From contig NW_026945764.1 in NCBI RefSeq assembly GCF_034702125.1, forward strand, positions 493,305 through 557,304: a DNA stretch of 64,000 nucleotides, read 5' to 3'. A model generated the notes under the pieces. That model made no database searches, had not been told where the DNA came from, and saw only the letters and a list, made by a program, of their open reading frames with translations. A program made the translations under genes and the position numbers. Source of the stretch: Engraulis encrasicolus. Its lineage: Eukaryota; Chordata; Actinopteri; Clupeiformes; Engraulidae. Positions 11,606 to 23,635 of the stretch are shown here, piece after piece. Position 1 is the stretch's first letter. Each line of letters begins with the position of its first letter.

Positions 11606-11698
11606 CTGTTAAATATACCAAAAAAACTTTTTCCAATCAATATATACAGTAGTAGGACTGCTGAACTGTAAAGCAAACATGCTAAACATTTTTTTTAC

Positions 11699-11894
11699 AT
11701 TTCTCCAGAGAGTCTGCCAGGTCTTTCTGGTTCATCCTCCGAAGGAAATGCACTGTAATGTTGAGAGCCCCCTCTCTGGCATTGTAGTTGTCATCTTCTC
11801 CCCTGTCATAGTATGCTGTGTTGTCGTTCCTCAGGAGTTTCTTAAATCTCTCCAGCTCATGCTTCATGAATGCCATCACTTTCTTCTCCAAGTC
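11699..11894 (-). CDS. NLR gene: N-terminal helical exon before FISNA
   Basis: This 196-bp exon has an acceptor TTAAAG|GAC and a donor GAGAAAT|GTAAAA. It encodes LEKKVMAFMKHELERFKKLL, an acidic stretch (DRGEDDNYNAREGAL) and LHFLRRMNQKDLADSLEK-like helices (here VHFLRRMNQKDLADSLEK). This segment is typical of fish NLRC3-like proteins immediately before CQKKLK. The last base T joins GT of the next exon to make a Cys codon, so the phase fits. It resembles a short helical, possibly death-fold-like, adaptor region; that fold is my inference. Confidence 0.9.
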
Positions 11895-12066
11895 CTTTAA
11901 CCAAACATTACAAACGGCAAGCACATGAACAATTTTACTTCAATCATTAAGTCTACAGTATTAGATTCAACACAGCACTGCCACCAGAGGAAATCTCATG
12001 ATGGCATATTTTAGAGTTTATGAAAATTGCCAAGATTATATCGAATATGATAAGGTTTTGTCTCAC

Positions 12067-12130
12067 CGAGAGGATGTCCTTTAGGATGTTGGTCTTATCA
12101 TTCACACAGCTGTGTTTCTTCGTCGGCTTT
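12067..12130 (-). CDS. NLR gene: small basic linker exon
   Basis: This 64-bp exon on the minus strand has an acceptor TTCTCCAG|A and a donor CTCTCG|GTGAGA. It reads KPTKKHSCVND and ends LKDILS, leading into DLEKKV of the next exon in phase 0. Its first base completes the codon left as CG| by the cassette exons at 29.3-37.2 kb, giving Arg, so it can follow any member of that array. It is short, but both splice sites and both phases agree. Confidence 0.78.
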
Positions 12131-12177
12131 CTGGAGAAAACCGAAAAATACTAGTTGACATTTTTTGGAAATGTTAA

Positions 12178-12603
12178 AGGAACAGACCACCCTTTTTTGA
12201 TTTTCACATATTTGCAGTATTTCCCAGCATTGTTTATGAATGTGCATATCATTTTCTTCTCTGTGTTTTCAGTACTTAGATTTATTGGATCAGAATTATT
12301 AGCATAGCTTAGCATAATCACTGAAAGTAACTGGTATCTTTAGCATCAAGCCACAAGTGATCACTGGACCGAATTAAATTGCTGTTTTACACTCTGGTGA
12401 ATGTTACATTCATTTTAAAGTGGTTTAGAAGTACATTTGATGGTGTTTTATTTTGTACCATAGACTTGCATTACTATGCCTAATTTGGGTATACTGTCAA
12501 ACGGGGCAATGCAAACACATAGACGAAAATTATATGCACGTTCATGAATAATGCTTGGAGATACTGCAATTATGTGAAAATCAAAAAAGGGTGGTCTGTT
12601 CCT
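12178..12603. mobile_element. TTAA-flanked MITE (426 bp)
   Basis: It is flanked by TTAA at 12174-12177 and 12604-12607. Terminal inverted repeats start AGGAACAGACCACCC and extend about 70 bp with few mismatches. There is no ORF. TTAA duplication indicates a piggyBac- or Kolobok-type transposase; the ends are not the CCC...GGG of classical piggyBac. It lies just upstream of the exon at 12067-12130. Confidence 0.88.
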
Positions 12604-12609
12604 TTAATA

Positions 12610-14867
12610 GGTCAACGAAAACTCAATACTTTCACCAGTGTCCATTGTCCACCTGAATCCAAATCAAAAGAAGCTGAAAATACCAGCCTACCTTTCAACA
12701 GGCTACATTTCACCTTTAACACATTGAATCCCATCCGAGTAAAATTACATTTTCTACTTCCATGAGTTGACTCCGAAATGGTAAAAATATGTTTTTTTTC
12801 AGTGTTATTACAGCAAAGCGTCAAATCATGCACTTCCTGACCAGGCCACGTCAAGGCTCATGGTCTGAGCTGTCTTGCAGTATTTTGCTACTTGTGTACA
12901 TACAGATTGATGGGTATATTGCTGGTATCAAAATGTAAGTGTGACAATGGAAGATTGGAGCGAAAAATATCACAACACGTGATAGCAGCAGCAGCAGCAG
13001 CAAGCCTTGGGTGAGCGTGTCTACTTTTTTATCTATACAAAAAGATGAATACCCGCCAGGAGACATTACTGTAGTAATAAGTACTTCAGGCTGTAAACAT
13101 TAGAACTTTTATCCATTCAAATACTTAACTTGGAACCGACTGAGCTTCTTATTGGGGCACGAAAATACATTTAGATCCTCAATTTGAATTCGGAGAGTCA
13201 AACAGAGCATATTTAACAAGAAACGCGTTATCTCAGTTACTGTATCTCGGCTGTTTTTAGTCCCTTGCTTAGCATGTACTACATTTGGAACGGAAGCACA
13301 TAGAAACAGAGGGTTTTCACCTATTAGTCCAGGACCAGCCCTGTAGACCCGTTCGCAATTTCGAGTTGGGGGCATTTCTCACTGGAATTGAGTTAGTGGG
13401 TTCCTAGACATTAAAAATCACGGAGGTGCTCGTCCACCATAGTGCCAGATTTTTCACAATATGGAAAACTGGGATTCCCAGACTTGATATAAGCCATGTT
13501 GTTGGTCTCCACCTCACAGATTATTTACAATGCCCTGTAGTCAACAGGCTTAATTCCAAGGACAGGTATATACTAATATATCCTTATTTTGACCCAGGTT
13601 TAAATATCTTCTTGCATTGTGTACATTTGTGAAAATTAACAGTTAGTATCAATTAGTATCGTCAGACCGCATAGAAAAATATGTCTAAGGTCACGTGTTC
13701 TATCACCTCTCTGAGCCTCAAACCCAACAAAAAAGTATTTAAGAATAAGTTGTGTTGAGCTTCACACATGTTTGTCTATGTAGTAAACAGGGATTAAAGT
13801 TTTTTTAAAAATCCTGAGCCTAAACTTTTTGGTGCGTCCATGCGACCCTATACGATGCACGGTGAAACGAGAATTTCATTGTTTTTAAGCTTAGTATTTA
13901 CACTAATGTTTATCTTATTTATCTTATTCTTATGTGGGTGCCATGTCAGGGTCAAAATGATGAATGACTTGAATGACTTTTGGAACTCGAATAGGGCCTA
14001 CCAAAGAGACCAAAAGGGTGTCAATAGCGCTAATCATTATTACATAATTACATACTTATTATGCATAATAATGTAGTTACATAGGCTAGTTCATCACAAA
14101 AGCATTAGAAAAGTATGTGTAGAAGAATGTGAGCAACAAAGATGGAAATACCATGACATGTTAGATACATAACAGAGGTAAAAGCATAATCTTTGGTTAC
14201 TTAGGCCTAAGTGTTTATTGCTGCCTTAAAAAAAAAGAAAATGCAAATGCCTGGACATGGCTGAATAATAATGCAAAAATACTTTTAGTTTTAACGAATT
14301 ACATATGCAAATCAACTTCATTCATTAATGTCATTTTGGTGGCTACTATGGACTATGTTGTCTGTGTCTGATAGATGGGTTCTAGGTTTCTCAGCTGTAC
14401 AGTCAGTCTGAATAGAGCCATGGATAGCGCTAGCTCTAGGTCAGAATTTCTCAGAAAAAAGACTGCCTTGCTTCATCATCAAGCTAAAGTTGTTGTCCAT
14501 CACCAGAGAGAGCAGTGATATGGTTAGCCTTCAATCAATGACTAGAATTCCACTGAAAGCTAAAGCCCATTAACAGATTGTTAAAAGCCATCAACAAGCC
14601 ATTATGTGACATATCTTATTATTTAACGATCTCACAATCATCATGAAAACGGCACCTTGAGATGTGAATGTAGACTATAATCATGTCAATGACAGGAATT
14701 ATACACCCAACAACCAAACCTGTATTATACTGCAGCTAGTGGGATGAAACTAGCTGCTGTCTGCATGCAGACCGCCATCTTGCTAGACGCTATTTGAGTC
14801 ACTGTAAGTTGAACACAGCGCCAATGTCAATACTTTTACATTGTTTTTTTCCATCTGAGATAATATC
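12610..14867. other. Unassigned intronic sequence
   Basis: It lies within the long NLR intron. A short (GCA)n run sits at 12986-13001. I recognise no exon of the gene and no repeat family. Confidence 0.45.
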
Positions 14868-15680
14868 AGTTACAGTATTTCTTAATTGGTTTTGTACATT
14901 TCTCGAATTTCTCTTGCTCTCTTGGAAATATTGTAATTTTGCGTGGAACGTAATTATAAAGGGCACATGAGGCATAGAGTAATGTAATGCAGTGCAGTGC
15001 TTATTGTTGTATTGCATGCTTGTTTCCTCTTTCCTTTCTACTGCTTTTGATTAGAGAGAGTCAATATTTACCTGTGAGCAGTTCACCAATTCAGATCACA
15101 TTTATAGACACAAATCCAATGGAAATTATACAGTGCTTAACTCATTATGGCAGTTTGGTAAATCATTTTGCATGTCAAGACTTATACTATGGCAAACGCC
15201 ATTACACGCTGAAGAAGGGCTCTGCCCGAAACGTTCGTGGGCGAATAAAAAAAGAAGAAATCTGAGGAGTGCTGTCCTTCGCTTCATTTATTCATTCAAG
15301 TTTTTGTGGGATTCAGCACCCAGTTAAGAATTGTTAAGTAGCCTATTTAGGCGATAGTGTGAGCGCGTCTTCTCCACTTTTTGAAGTCTATATACTATGA
15401 CATAGGGCCTAACTGTTTTGGGGTTTGAGGTAGTTTTGTGTATTCAGTGACAATGCTTTTTGAGTGATATGACAAAAGCAATTGCTAATGTACAAAAAAG
15501 CTGAGAATTGTACACAACCATCTGCATGATGATGAAAGCATTTGCTAAATGCTGAAAACTATGAGAAACGTATTTTGCCATGTGCACAGATAACAGCAGG
15601 AAGTCACAATTGAACAAGACGTTTTGAGAATGATTATTCTGTTGTGAGAAATGTACAAAACCAATCGAGAAATACTGTAA
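14868..15680. mobile_element. Inverted-repeat element carrying an inner insertion
   Basis: ACAGTATTTCTTAATTGGTT at 14872 and its downstream bases are inverted at about 15646-15680 (CCAATCGAGAAATACTGT), with arms of about 35 bp. Such ends are common in fish non-autonomous DNA elements. The middle contains a different repeat (about 15180-15330) that carries the hammerhead-like core annotated separately. Confidence 0.65.
15209..15237 (+). ncRNA. Hammerhead-ribozyme-like core (Penelope-like element remnant)
   Basis: CTGAAGA (15209-15215) matches the conserved CUGANGA box. It is followed by a stem-loop GGGC-TCT-GCCC (15217-15227), then GAAA and ACG-TT-CGT, which can form helix III. This box order is the catalytic core of a hammerhead. 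The base at the expected cleavage position (15238) is G, which hammerheads disfavour, and helix I is not convincing. It is probably an inactive remnant of the kind found in Penelope-like elements. Confidence 0.45.
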
Positions 15681-15744
15681 TATGTAGATGGTGTTTATAA
15701 GTAACCCGACTCCTCTTAGCTAAAACATTAGCATAAAAGTTCGG

Positions 15745-16612
15745 TAGAAGTAACGCACAGTGTTCCGTACAGCGCCACCTCGCAGAATGGTGTTTCTGCA
15801 ATCAAAACAATGCCATTCGATGTGATGGCAACCATCACACGTATTGAATGGCTCCTGTGAAAGAGGAGGTTGTCGTCTTCAAAATAAGACCACATCGACT
15901 TACAGTGGAACATTGTGGTTAATGTATGGGTTGATTATTTGTGCTAAGTGCCGGTTAGCCATGAGCGGCTAGCTTCCGTCGGCCTGAACAAATAAGTAAC
16001 AGTATTCCGTACATCTGATTTACCTTAAAATGCCGCAATAGCAATGGTTTTCATGCAATTATAATGTTGGTGTGTTTGTTTGTTGTCAAACTATCCCTTC
16101 AAAACAGAGTTTGAATGACTACAACACGGTAAAGATAACTTTGAAAGCAACATGCATGCTAGCCGGAAGTAGCTTTTTGCAACCTTGTTGCAACAAGCTA
16201 CATTGCAGCCAAGAACGGCACTTCCACACGCGGTTGCTATGTTATTTTTACCGTGTTATATTCACTTAAACTCTTCATGGAAGGAATAACAATTAGTTTA
16301 GCACTTCACAAACACATACACATTAGATCGGGCATGAAAACCGTTGGTAGTGCACCGTTTTAATGTAATGAAGTTGTACGGAGTTACTTATTTGGTCAGA
16401 TGTGTTCGGAATACTGTTACTTTGATTTAATCAACCAACCCATACATTAACCACCGCAAGTCTAGTTGGTCTTATTTTGAAGACAACCTCCTCTTTGAAA
16501 TGAGCTATACAATAGGTGTGATGGTTGTCATCACACTGAAAAGTTTGTTTTAATCGCGAAAACGGCATTCTGTGAGGTGGCGGCGTACAGAACACCGTGC
16601 GTTGCTTCTAGT
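15745..16612. repeat. Long foldback (arms about 280-315 bp)
   Basis: Sequence from 15745 to about 16060 is inverted from about 16330 to 16612. Landmarks in both arms are ACGCAC(A/G)GTGTTC, GCCACCTC, AAGAGGAGGTTGTC, TAATGTATGGGTTG and AACAGTATTCCG. The arms have diverged clearly, with indels. It has no coding content and is probably a foldback-type non-autonomous transposon. Confidence 0.75.
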
Positions 16613-16639
16613 TAGTGCGCTAACAAAACTCAGCATGAG

Positions 16640-17590
16640 TGTGGCATCTGCAACATGCTGAAGTGAAACTAAGCTTAAATTCTAACCAATAACAAAGTAT
16701 TCTCTTACTCTTGGCGTTCTCAGAGGTAGTTGTAGATTGAAACACATCTTCCTATAACCTCTTCCAACAACCCCAGAAAGTAATCTGGTGATTGATTCAT
16801 GAATCACGGTATCCAGCCATTATTTTGAATGGAACTACCGGTAGCATAATGCACAGGCAGTGGTTGACATTAGGAGATGAGACACAGATAAACGTTCCGC
16901 TCGCCCGCTCCACACTCCGGGAGATGCTGTGACAGCTCTGGGTTAAGTTTTAAGTTGGGTTCAGAAATTATGAAAAGACACAGAGGGATCGAACGTCTGT
17001 GGAAAAAACAGAACCTTGTGTGTTGTTGACAGCTAATTATTAGCACTGAGCAGAGAAGCTCCATCAACACTGTAGTGCTTATCGACATTCTGTATGTCCA
17101 AACACAATGTCCAGTTTCATTTATGTTTTTGACGACAACGGCATCACCAATCCATAGCATGCAGTTTAGTTATCTTTACACATATTTCTGCTCATAGAGC
17201 AGTAAACGGTGCAAGGTGCCTTGCCATGTAGAGCGAGTTGTTGACACTGCTCTGTGACCGCGGCATGAGAGCAGCGAGTCGGCGACTGCGAGTAAACCGG
17301 CTGTGGTGGTCCGACTCGAGCAAGATAGCCTACTGAAGTAGCACGCTTTCCGAGTGCACTCCTTTGCTACCAAACGCAGGAGGAATTTCGGTTGTCTTTT
17401 TTTTTTTATTTACCGTCAATTCATTTTCGAGTATTTTTTTTTTTTTTTAACCCACGGTCAATCGCTGCAAGCTGGAAATCCGGCCGGAGGCCAGAGAACT
17501 TTCATCCCTGAGTAAATGACAAAATAATTGATGAATCAAAACAAAATGCTTCCTTGGCACATTTTTCCATGCTTCCTCTCATTGGAGTAG
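16640..17590. other. Unassigned intronic sequence
   Basis: It contains two poly-T runs (17398-17408 and 17437-17449). No exon or known repeat was recognised. Confidence 0.4.
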
Positions 17591-17597
17591 TCAATGT

Positions 17598-19720
17598 CGG
17601 GCATACAGTGTGCGAGTTTGGACCAATTTAGCCACAATTTGTCAGTTGCACAACTTTTCAGGAATCGGGCCAATTTCTGGCTCAATCAGAGGTCAATCGT
17701 AAGTCTTCTACCGTGTAGTGTACACGGGGTAGCAACGATTTCACTCCATGACCAGCTTACGATCAACAATCATATGGTCGTAAGCAGGGCTCTAAATTAA
17801 CACACGCCAACCCGCCAAACACGGGTGAAAATTCATTTTGGCTAGTAGAAAAAAATACCTACCCGCCAATTTGGCCAGTAGCGCCCGAGTACAGTAAATT
17901 ATGAACGGTAAACCGCTGCTATGACGAACGTGCGCACGTTAAGTATGCAGAGCCCTTAAGGCGAGATTTCCTACATTACCCATGGACACTAGCGTCACGA
18001 CGTAGCCTCCCACCGTGGGCTTTCCAGTGCAGCAAGCGGCAACTCCATGCTGTTGCGCGCGCCAGCATTGAAAACATTTCAGACGACCAGCCTTCTGTCA
18101 GCTACGCTCACACTATTCTGACAGGCAGCTCTCCTCCTATGCTCTCGTCGATTTCGCTACAACCTTTTTAACGCCACTACTGCTATTACTACTAGGCTGA
18201 ACCTTGCTGTAACAGGCTGCCTTTTTGAAGCAGCGAGGCCCTGACCGTTTCAATAACATTACTAACGCAGAGTAGCCTATGCCTATGTTTTGTGCGAGTG
18301 ATGAGAATGTGGCGGTGGTTAGAGCAAAGTTCTGTGTGTTGGTGAATGCTAGTAGTAATTGTAACCGTAATAATAGTGACGTTAAAAAAGGAGTGGTTGT
18401 GGAACGAAATAGCGACAAGGGCAGAGGAGGAGAGCTGACTGTCAGAGTAGTGTGAGCGTAGCTGTCAGTTCAGTTGTCTTCTGAAATGTTCCGAGTCCTG
18501 GCGCAACTAAGTTGGAAAGCCCACGCCATCGGAAAGAAAAAAGAAAAAAAGGAACTAATGACGAAGCTGGAAGTAACAAAGGAAGCGAATATTCCTGTGA
18601 TATTATTTACTTTAAGTTAAACTAGGCTTCTGTCATTTTGTTGCGCATGGTAGAGAAGAGCTCCTCCTCTCTCCTCTCTTTTTCCTCTCCTTTCTTCTCC
18701 TTCCTTGGAGTGTGCGTATGTGAGGTTTTGGAGAGTTTGGCTGTGTGCTTGGTTACTGTATGTTAAAGGTCTGTTATGTGAGTGGCTTGTGTGATGTGAT
18801 TCAGCTGTTTTCAGAGGAATTGAACAAAAACTAATCAAATTCATTAGGCCTAAGTAATGAAAGTAAAAAATAAAGCAGAAGTTAAAAAATAATGAAAAAA
18901 TATATAGCCTATAATAGGCCTATGCTTATTATGTAGGCATAGGCCTATAGTATGCAGGCCTATATATATCTGTGTTGTAGAAATTGTTGAACAAAATTAC
19001 CATGATTTAAAAAAAAATAACTAGCCTAACGCATAGTTTATTTTGGCGAGATTAAAAAAAAAATGGCTAGTTGAACTTCTGTTTGGCTGGTAAGAAAAAA
19101 TGTCCACTAGCCAAATTGGCTGGTGGTGGAAAAAGTTAATTTAGAGCCCTGGTCGTAAGATAATCAAAACTGTTTTAAATACTAGTCACCCCTGATGTGT
19201 CAATCGCACAGTTGAAGCAGTGCTACGACCAATTTGACACTACATTTCACATTACTCATGCACAAAATCGCCAGGACAGTGTGATTCGCTCCACCTCAAG
19301 TGCGCATCTAACTTGGGAGTTTTTTGTCATCTGCAGTTCCTAAAAAACAAGTCTGTCATGTCGTACTGATTTTGCATTCCAAGTGTTAGAGGAATCTAAC
19401 AGCATCCATGTTAGTCGTGGGGCTGAGTCTGAGATTGGAAGCGATGAGGAGATCTCAGGGGTACAAGCTGACAATCTATAAATTGGGCTATAAACTGGGC
19501 TTACACTGTGCGACTTGTGCCCCGATTTGGCACTCGCACGACTTTTTGAGAGTCGGGCAGATTTCTTGCTCAATCGCAGGTCAATCGTGAGTCTCGCATC
19601 GTGCAGTGTACATGGGATAACGACAAGCGATTTCGCCTCACGATCGTGCAATCTCAGGGTCGCAAGAAAATCAAAACGGTTTGACATTCTGGTCGTGGCT
19701 CGTGCGTAAATTGGCTCAAG
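17598..19720 (+). repeat. Diverged direct repeats, the left one split by a hAT insertion
   Basis: A unit at 17598-17784, continued at 19160, and a unit at 19497-19700 share the order ACAGTGTGCGA / ACTGTGCGAC, GAATCGGGC / GAGTCGGGC, TCAATCAGAGGTCAATCGT / TCAATCGCAGGTCAATCGT, GTGTACA(C/T)GGG and GGTCGTAAG. The left copy is interrupted exactly at GTCGTAAG by the hAT element at 17785-19151. Confidence 0.7.
17785..19151. mobile_element. hAT transposon, complete, with internal hairpin (1,367 bp)
   Basis: Its termini are CAGGGCTCTAAATTAAC and GTTAATTTAGAGCCCTG, with a perfect 8-bp target duplication GTCGTAAG at 17777-17784 and 19152-19159. The inside holds a long inverted repeat: about 18008-18210 pairs with about 18330-18530 (shared GTGGGCTTTCC, CAGCTACGCTCACACTA and CAGCTCTCCTCCT). 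No transposase frame survives, so it is non-autonomous. Confidence 0.9.
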
Positions 19721-19917
19721 GCGCCAGGGCCAATGTTACTCAACGCAACATCAGGCATCAATGGGTTAACTATGATTCAACAATGGTTTGACTATGATTT
19801 GCCCATCAGTGTTTCCCACAGAAATTTTGGAAACTACGGGGGCAGCCGTTTTTTTTTTTTCTTTCAGGCATGCTTTTTTTTTGGGGGGGAGGGGGGTATT
19901 CACGCGGCGTAAATGGG

Positions 19918-20202
19918 CAGTCATGGGTGAGCGGTTAGGGCGTCAGACTTGCATCCCAGAGGTTGCCGGTTCGACTCCCAATCAACCAGTGCTCTCCCCC
20001 ATCCTCCTCCATGACTGAGGTACCCTGAGCATGGTACCGTCCCACCGCACTGCTCCCCATGGGGCGCCACTGAGAGCTGCCCCCTTGCACGGGTGAGGCA
20101 TAAATGCAATTTCGTTGTGTGCAGTGTTCACTTGTGTGCTGTGGAGTGCTGTGTCACAATGACAATGGGAGTTGGAGTTTCCCAATGGGCTTTCACTTTT
20201 CA
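19918..20202 (+). mobile_element. tRNA-derived SINE
   Basis: A tRNA-like head includes GAGCGGTTAGGGCG and a B box GGTTCGACTCCC (about 19967). It is followed by the conserved body (CCATGGGGCGCCACTGAG, CCCTTGCACGGG) and a tail ending GACAATGGGAGTTGGAG. This family is common in fish; I do not assign a name. Confidence 0.85.
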
Positions 20203-20778
20203 CTAAGCATGCAAAACGGTGAAACAATGAGTAAAGAATGACATTGGCGCATGCGCAAACTATAGGCCAACATTTCAGCCATTTATGTTTTGAGAAATTA
20301 CATAAGATTTTACCCAGGACATGTACACTAAAGTAGTACATTGTCATTTATATAAAAATGCAGTACAGTGAATAATTTCTGTTTGCAACACACTTTTCAT
20401 TCGTCCCTTATGCAGTGGTGTATGCAATGAAAAAAAACAAAAACAAAATAGTAGCACAGATAAGAAGGAGCACTGTGAAATTGTTAACGCACAGACAAAA
20501 AGGGTCCAAGATAGTAGGCTAAGCCTTTTCCCCCACACACGCCTGCGTACACATTCTACATGAGGAGTGCTGGTCACAGGGCCAGTTTTTCAAAATTCCT
20601 CCTAGTACAAGGGCTGAACAACATTTACAAATTTATGTCTATATTCACATTCATTACAGATTCATTTTTATATGCAGCCCGATGTCTCCTCTGCTGAGTC
20701 AATGAAGGCCTGTCGCCTAACTCATTATCATACAACTGTAAAACAAAGTCTGGGGAGTGGCAGTAAACTCATCCCAGC

Positions 20779-21460
20779 CAGAGCCGGCGCGCCCAATACG
20801 CTCACTACGCTCTCAGCGTACGGCCTCGCGCGACCCCTTACGTCACTGACGTTGACAGCAAAAAAAAAAAAAAAAAAATTTAAACGCGAACTGATTTCAT
20901 TGTTTATTAGTGATTCCGTCACACAAAACGTGAAACGTCCAACATTAACGACATTTTCCCTGCGGATCCCCTGCGGATCTCCTGCGGGGATTAACGTTTT
21001 ACTGTTGTTTTAAAAGGTAGAAGCTGTTGAGAACCACAAGCTGAGTAGCGTTTCGTTTAGCTTCTGCAATTAGTTCAACTGAATCAACAGGTAGCCTAGG
21101 CTAGAGAGAATGTGAGAGGACAGGGTGGTGTTGTCAAAGTTTTACTGTTGTTTCGAAAGGTGTACTAGTTGAATCATAATCTGACGAGCCGTTCGTTTAG
21201 CCGATGAAACGTCAGTGCAGTCGAAGCAACGAAGGAGGGAGTGTGTGAGAGAAGCGGTGCCCTTTCTGTGTGTGTGTGGTGTGTGTGTGTGAGTTTGCGC
21301 GCGCGCTGTTGTATGCGTGGCTGCCTCTCGATTGTTTAGAAACAAATATCAACATACACAGACATTGATTTTGGTTTTGACAGGCGCTTAAGATTTTTGA
21401 TAAGACGTCCGTGCAGTCTAAGCAATGGAGGAGGAGGGAGTGAGAGAGAGAAGGAGTGCC

Positions 21461-21553
<93 letters not shown>

Positions 21554-22126
21554 ATAACAATAGCAAGGGGGCGCGGCTTGCTTGGATAGACTAATAAATC
21601 CAGACCTTTGGTGAATGACTGAAACTTGTGACGAAGGTGAATCCCAATAAATAGTGAACACAACATTATTCACAATAATGTGTGATAACATTCATAATAA
21701 CACATGTTATATAGCTAAATAATTTATTTTACATATGAGTTTCTTATCATAGGCCTATTCATTTATTTTTTAAAAAACGTTTTAGACCAGATTACTAAAG
21801 GCAAGCTACTAGGGGGCAGGCTACACAATTTGATGGAGCTAAATTAATTGAAGCCTTAGTTATATTTTACCGGTGCTTAAGTTTCTGACCAGCTCAGACT
21901 CCAGTCAGTCAGCCAGTGGAGGGCCAGCACAATGTTCAGGTAGTACACAGATGAGCCAGGTACACCTGCAGCTGATGAGGTAGTCGCATGTTCAGTACAG
22001 CCACCGTTGTCTACATGTTCACAATCTGTTATGACATTATTGATGTTTTTGTCTCAAGAGCGCACTTTATGGGGGCCTCTTGCCATATTTTTGCCTAGGG
22101 CCCCATGGAGGTCAGAACTGGCTCTG
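20779..22126. mobile_element. hAT transposon, complete, nested (1,348 bp)
   Basis: The ends are CAGAGCCGG and a degenerate complement (CTGGCTCTG), flanked by a perfect 8-bp duplication ATCCCAGC at 20771-20778 and 22127-22134. Inside are about three diverged tandem copies of a block with GTTTCGTTTAGC/GTTCGTTTAGCC and an AAGCAA(C/T)G(A/G)AGGAGG motif (21030-21600). No transposase ORF was recognised. Confidence 0.88.
21465..21549 (+). repeat. (GT)n microsatellite
   Basis: Dinucleotide run inside the nested hAT element. A shorter GT run at 21268-21292 marks the neighbouring internal repeat. Confidence 0.98.
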
Positions 22127-22544
22127 ATCCCAGCTGTCTCTTCTCTGAAGATTTTTAATTGCTCCCAAACCCAAGTTAAGTACAACAACTTGATTAGACT
22201 GTTTTCCCTCTGTTTTTCATGCACTCATGGTTTTCTCTATTAGGATGTATTTACTCCAGGAGGAAAATGCAAAGGAAATCATCTTTCAAATCGTTTAAAA
22301 AAAACGGAAATCGTTAAAATATATATATATATTTTTTTAAACATTTTCAGAAACTATGGCGGCCAAATTTAAGCTATGGCGGTGCGCCATAGTTTCCTCA
22401 ATGTATGGGAAACACTGCCCATAGTTTAACTATGGATGTAACCATGGTTTAACTATAGATTTTCCATCATTTCACTATGCAAAACTTACCATGGTTTTAC
22501 TATGACAACTATCCATTGTTAATAGTTATTCATTACATTACAGT

Positions 22545-22735
22545 GAGCTGACGTTTTTTTTTTTTTAATCGGAAGCGACTTACAGGCTATTGGTTACAGT
22601 CCCTGGATCAATGTTAGGTGCCTTGCTCAAGGGCAATTCAGCCATGGATGGAGGTCTATGGAAAGGTGAGGGCAGGATTCGAAACTGTGATCTAGAGTCC
22701 AACTCCCTAGCCATTACACCACGGTTTTTGTGTTT
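22545..22735 (-). mobile_element. tRNA-derived SINE, minus strand
   Basis: Read on the minus strand it begins ACCGTGGTGTAATGGCTAGG (tRNA-like A box), has a B box GTTTCGAATCCTG, then CTTGAGCAAGGCACCTAAC and CCAGGGACTGTAACCAATA and a CTGTAAGTCGCTTCC end. It matches the body of the SINE at 43750 and interrupts the ACCATGG element. Confidence 0.85.
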
Positions 22736-23253
22736 TCTTGGGTAACTAAGAAGACCATGGTTCGTGACTATGGTTTAACCATGCACCTCTTCACCCCACC
22801 ATGCTTTTTAAAACCATGGTTTTAAAAAAGGGCTTTTTGGGTGGGCGACCATGGTTAAAATAAAATGCGGTTTGGGCGGAACCATGGTTTATGGCAAAGA
22901 GTATACTAGGGTTATACCATAAGTTAAACCATAGTCACAAACCATGGTTGTCATGTTTACACTAAAAACCATGATTAACTATAAACCCTAGTAAATCTAT
23001 GGTAAACCATGATTAGTTTTCATAGTAAAACCATGGTTAATCTTTGTAAGGGCTACTACTACGACTACTACGGCTACTACTATGACAGCTACTACTAGAA
23101 CTATGGTTGGTTGATAGTACTTAGAATCACCATGAAATGTGGGAGTAAAACCATGGTTATTGCTTTACAACCATGACCGATTTTCGTAAGGGTAGAGTAA
23201 TCATGAACATACCATGGTAGAACCATGTTACTAGGCCTACATTTACATCACAA

Positions 23254-23635
23254 AGTGCATATACATGCAGTTCAGTATCCCGAATATGATCGGGATATTA
23301 AGTATCCCGAATTTGCGTTTGAGCATATAAACACTTCAGTATCCCGAATAAGCCCTTATTCGGGATACTGAGAAATCGGGATATGCTAGGTGGAGTATTC
23401 CGAAAGAAGCCGGGATACTGACGCATGTAAACACCTTATCCGGAATACAGGGGCTTCCCACAGAACGTTGCTGCTGGTATCCAAGCTACACGCATTTGAA
23501 GAGAATTCTATAACGGCCAAGAATGTAGACTGGGATATAACGTTCTGTGCTCATATAAACACCTTATCCCGAATATGATCTTAACCGGGATATGCCTCAT
23601 ATTCGGAATACTGAACTGCATGTATACGCACTCAC
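23254..23635. mobile_element. MITE with CATGCAGTTCAGTATCCCGAAT ends in degenerate form
   Basis: GTGCATATACATGCAGTTCA at 23256 is inverted at the right end (TGAACTGCATGTATACGCAC, ending 23629). The inside repeats ATCCCGAATA and AAACACCTTATCC words in both orientations. It has no ORF and is nested in the ACCATGG cluster. Confidence 0.75.

Larger units (their letters stand above)
19807..22417. mobile_element. hAT-like element with CAGTGTTTCCCA ends, heavily nested
   Basis: The left end CAGTGTTTCCCACAG and the right end TATGGGAAACACTG are inverted. Near both ends there is GGAAACTA and GGCGG-type sequence. The flanks share only CCCAT (19802-19806 and 22418-22422), shorter than the 8 bp expected of hAT, so the superfamily is tentative. 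A SINE (19918-20202) and a complete hAT (20779-22126) are inserted inside. Confidence 0.7.

Noticed and set aside
9765..11636. ATG at 11636 as the start codon of a 623-residue single-exon protein
   Set aside because: A consensus acceptor lies at 11606-11607, and the exon at 11699-11894 joins there in the right phase with the sequence expected before FISNA.
12612..12854. An additional N-terminal NLR exon
   Set aside because: The minus-strand frame has no cassette or helical motif and no matching splice phases.
19918..20202. A functional tRNA gene
   Set aside because: B box and A-box-like sequence are present, but no complete cloverleaf is visible and the SINE body and tail follow directly.
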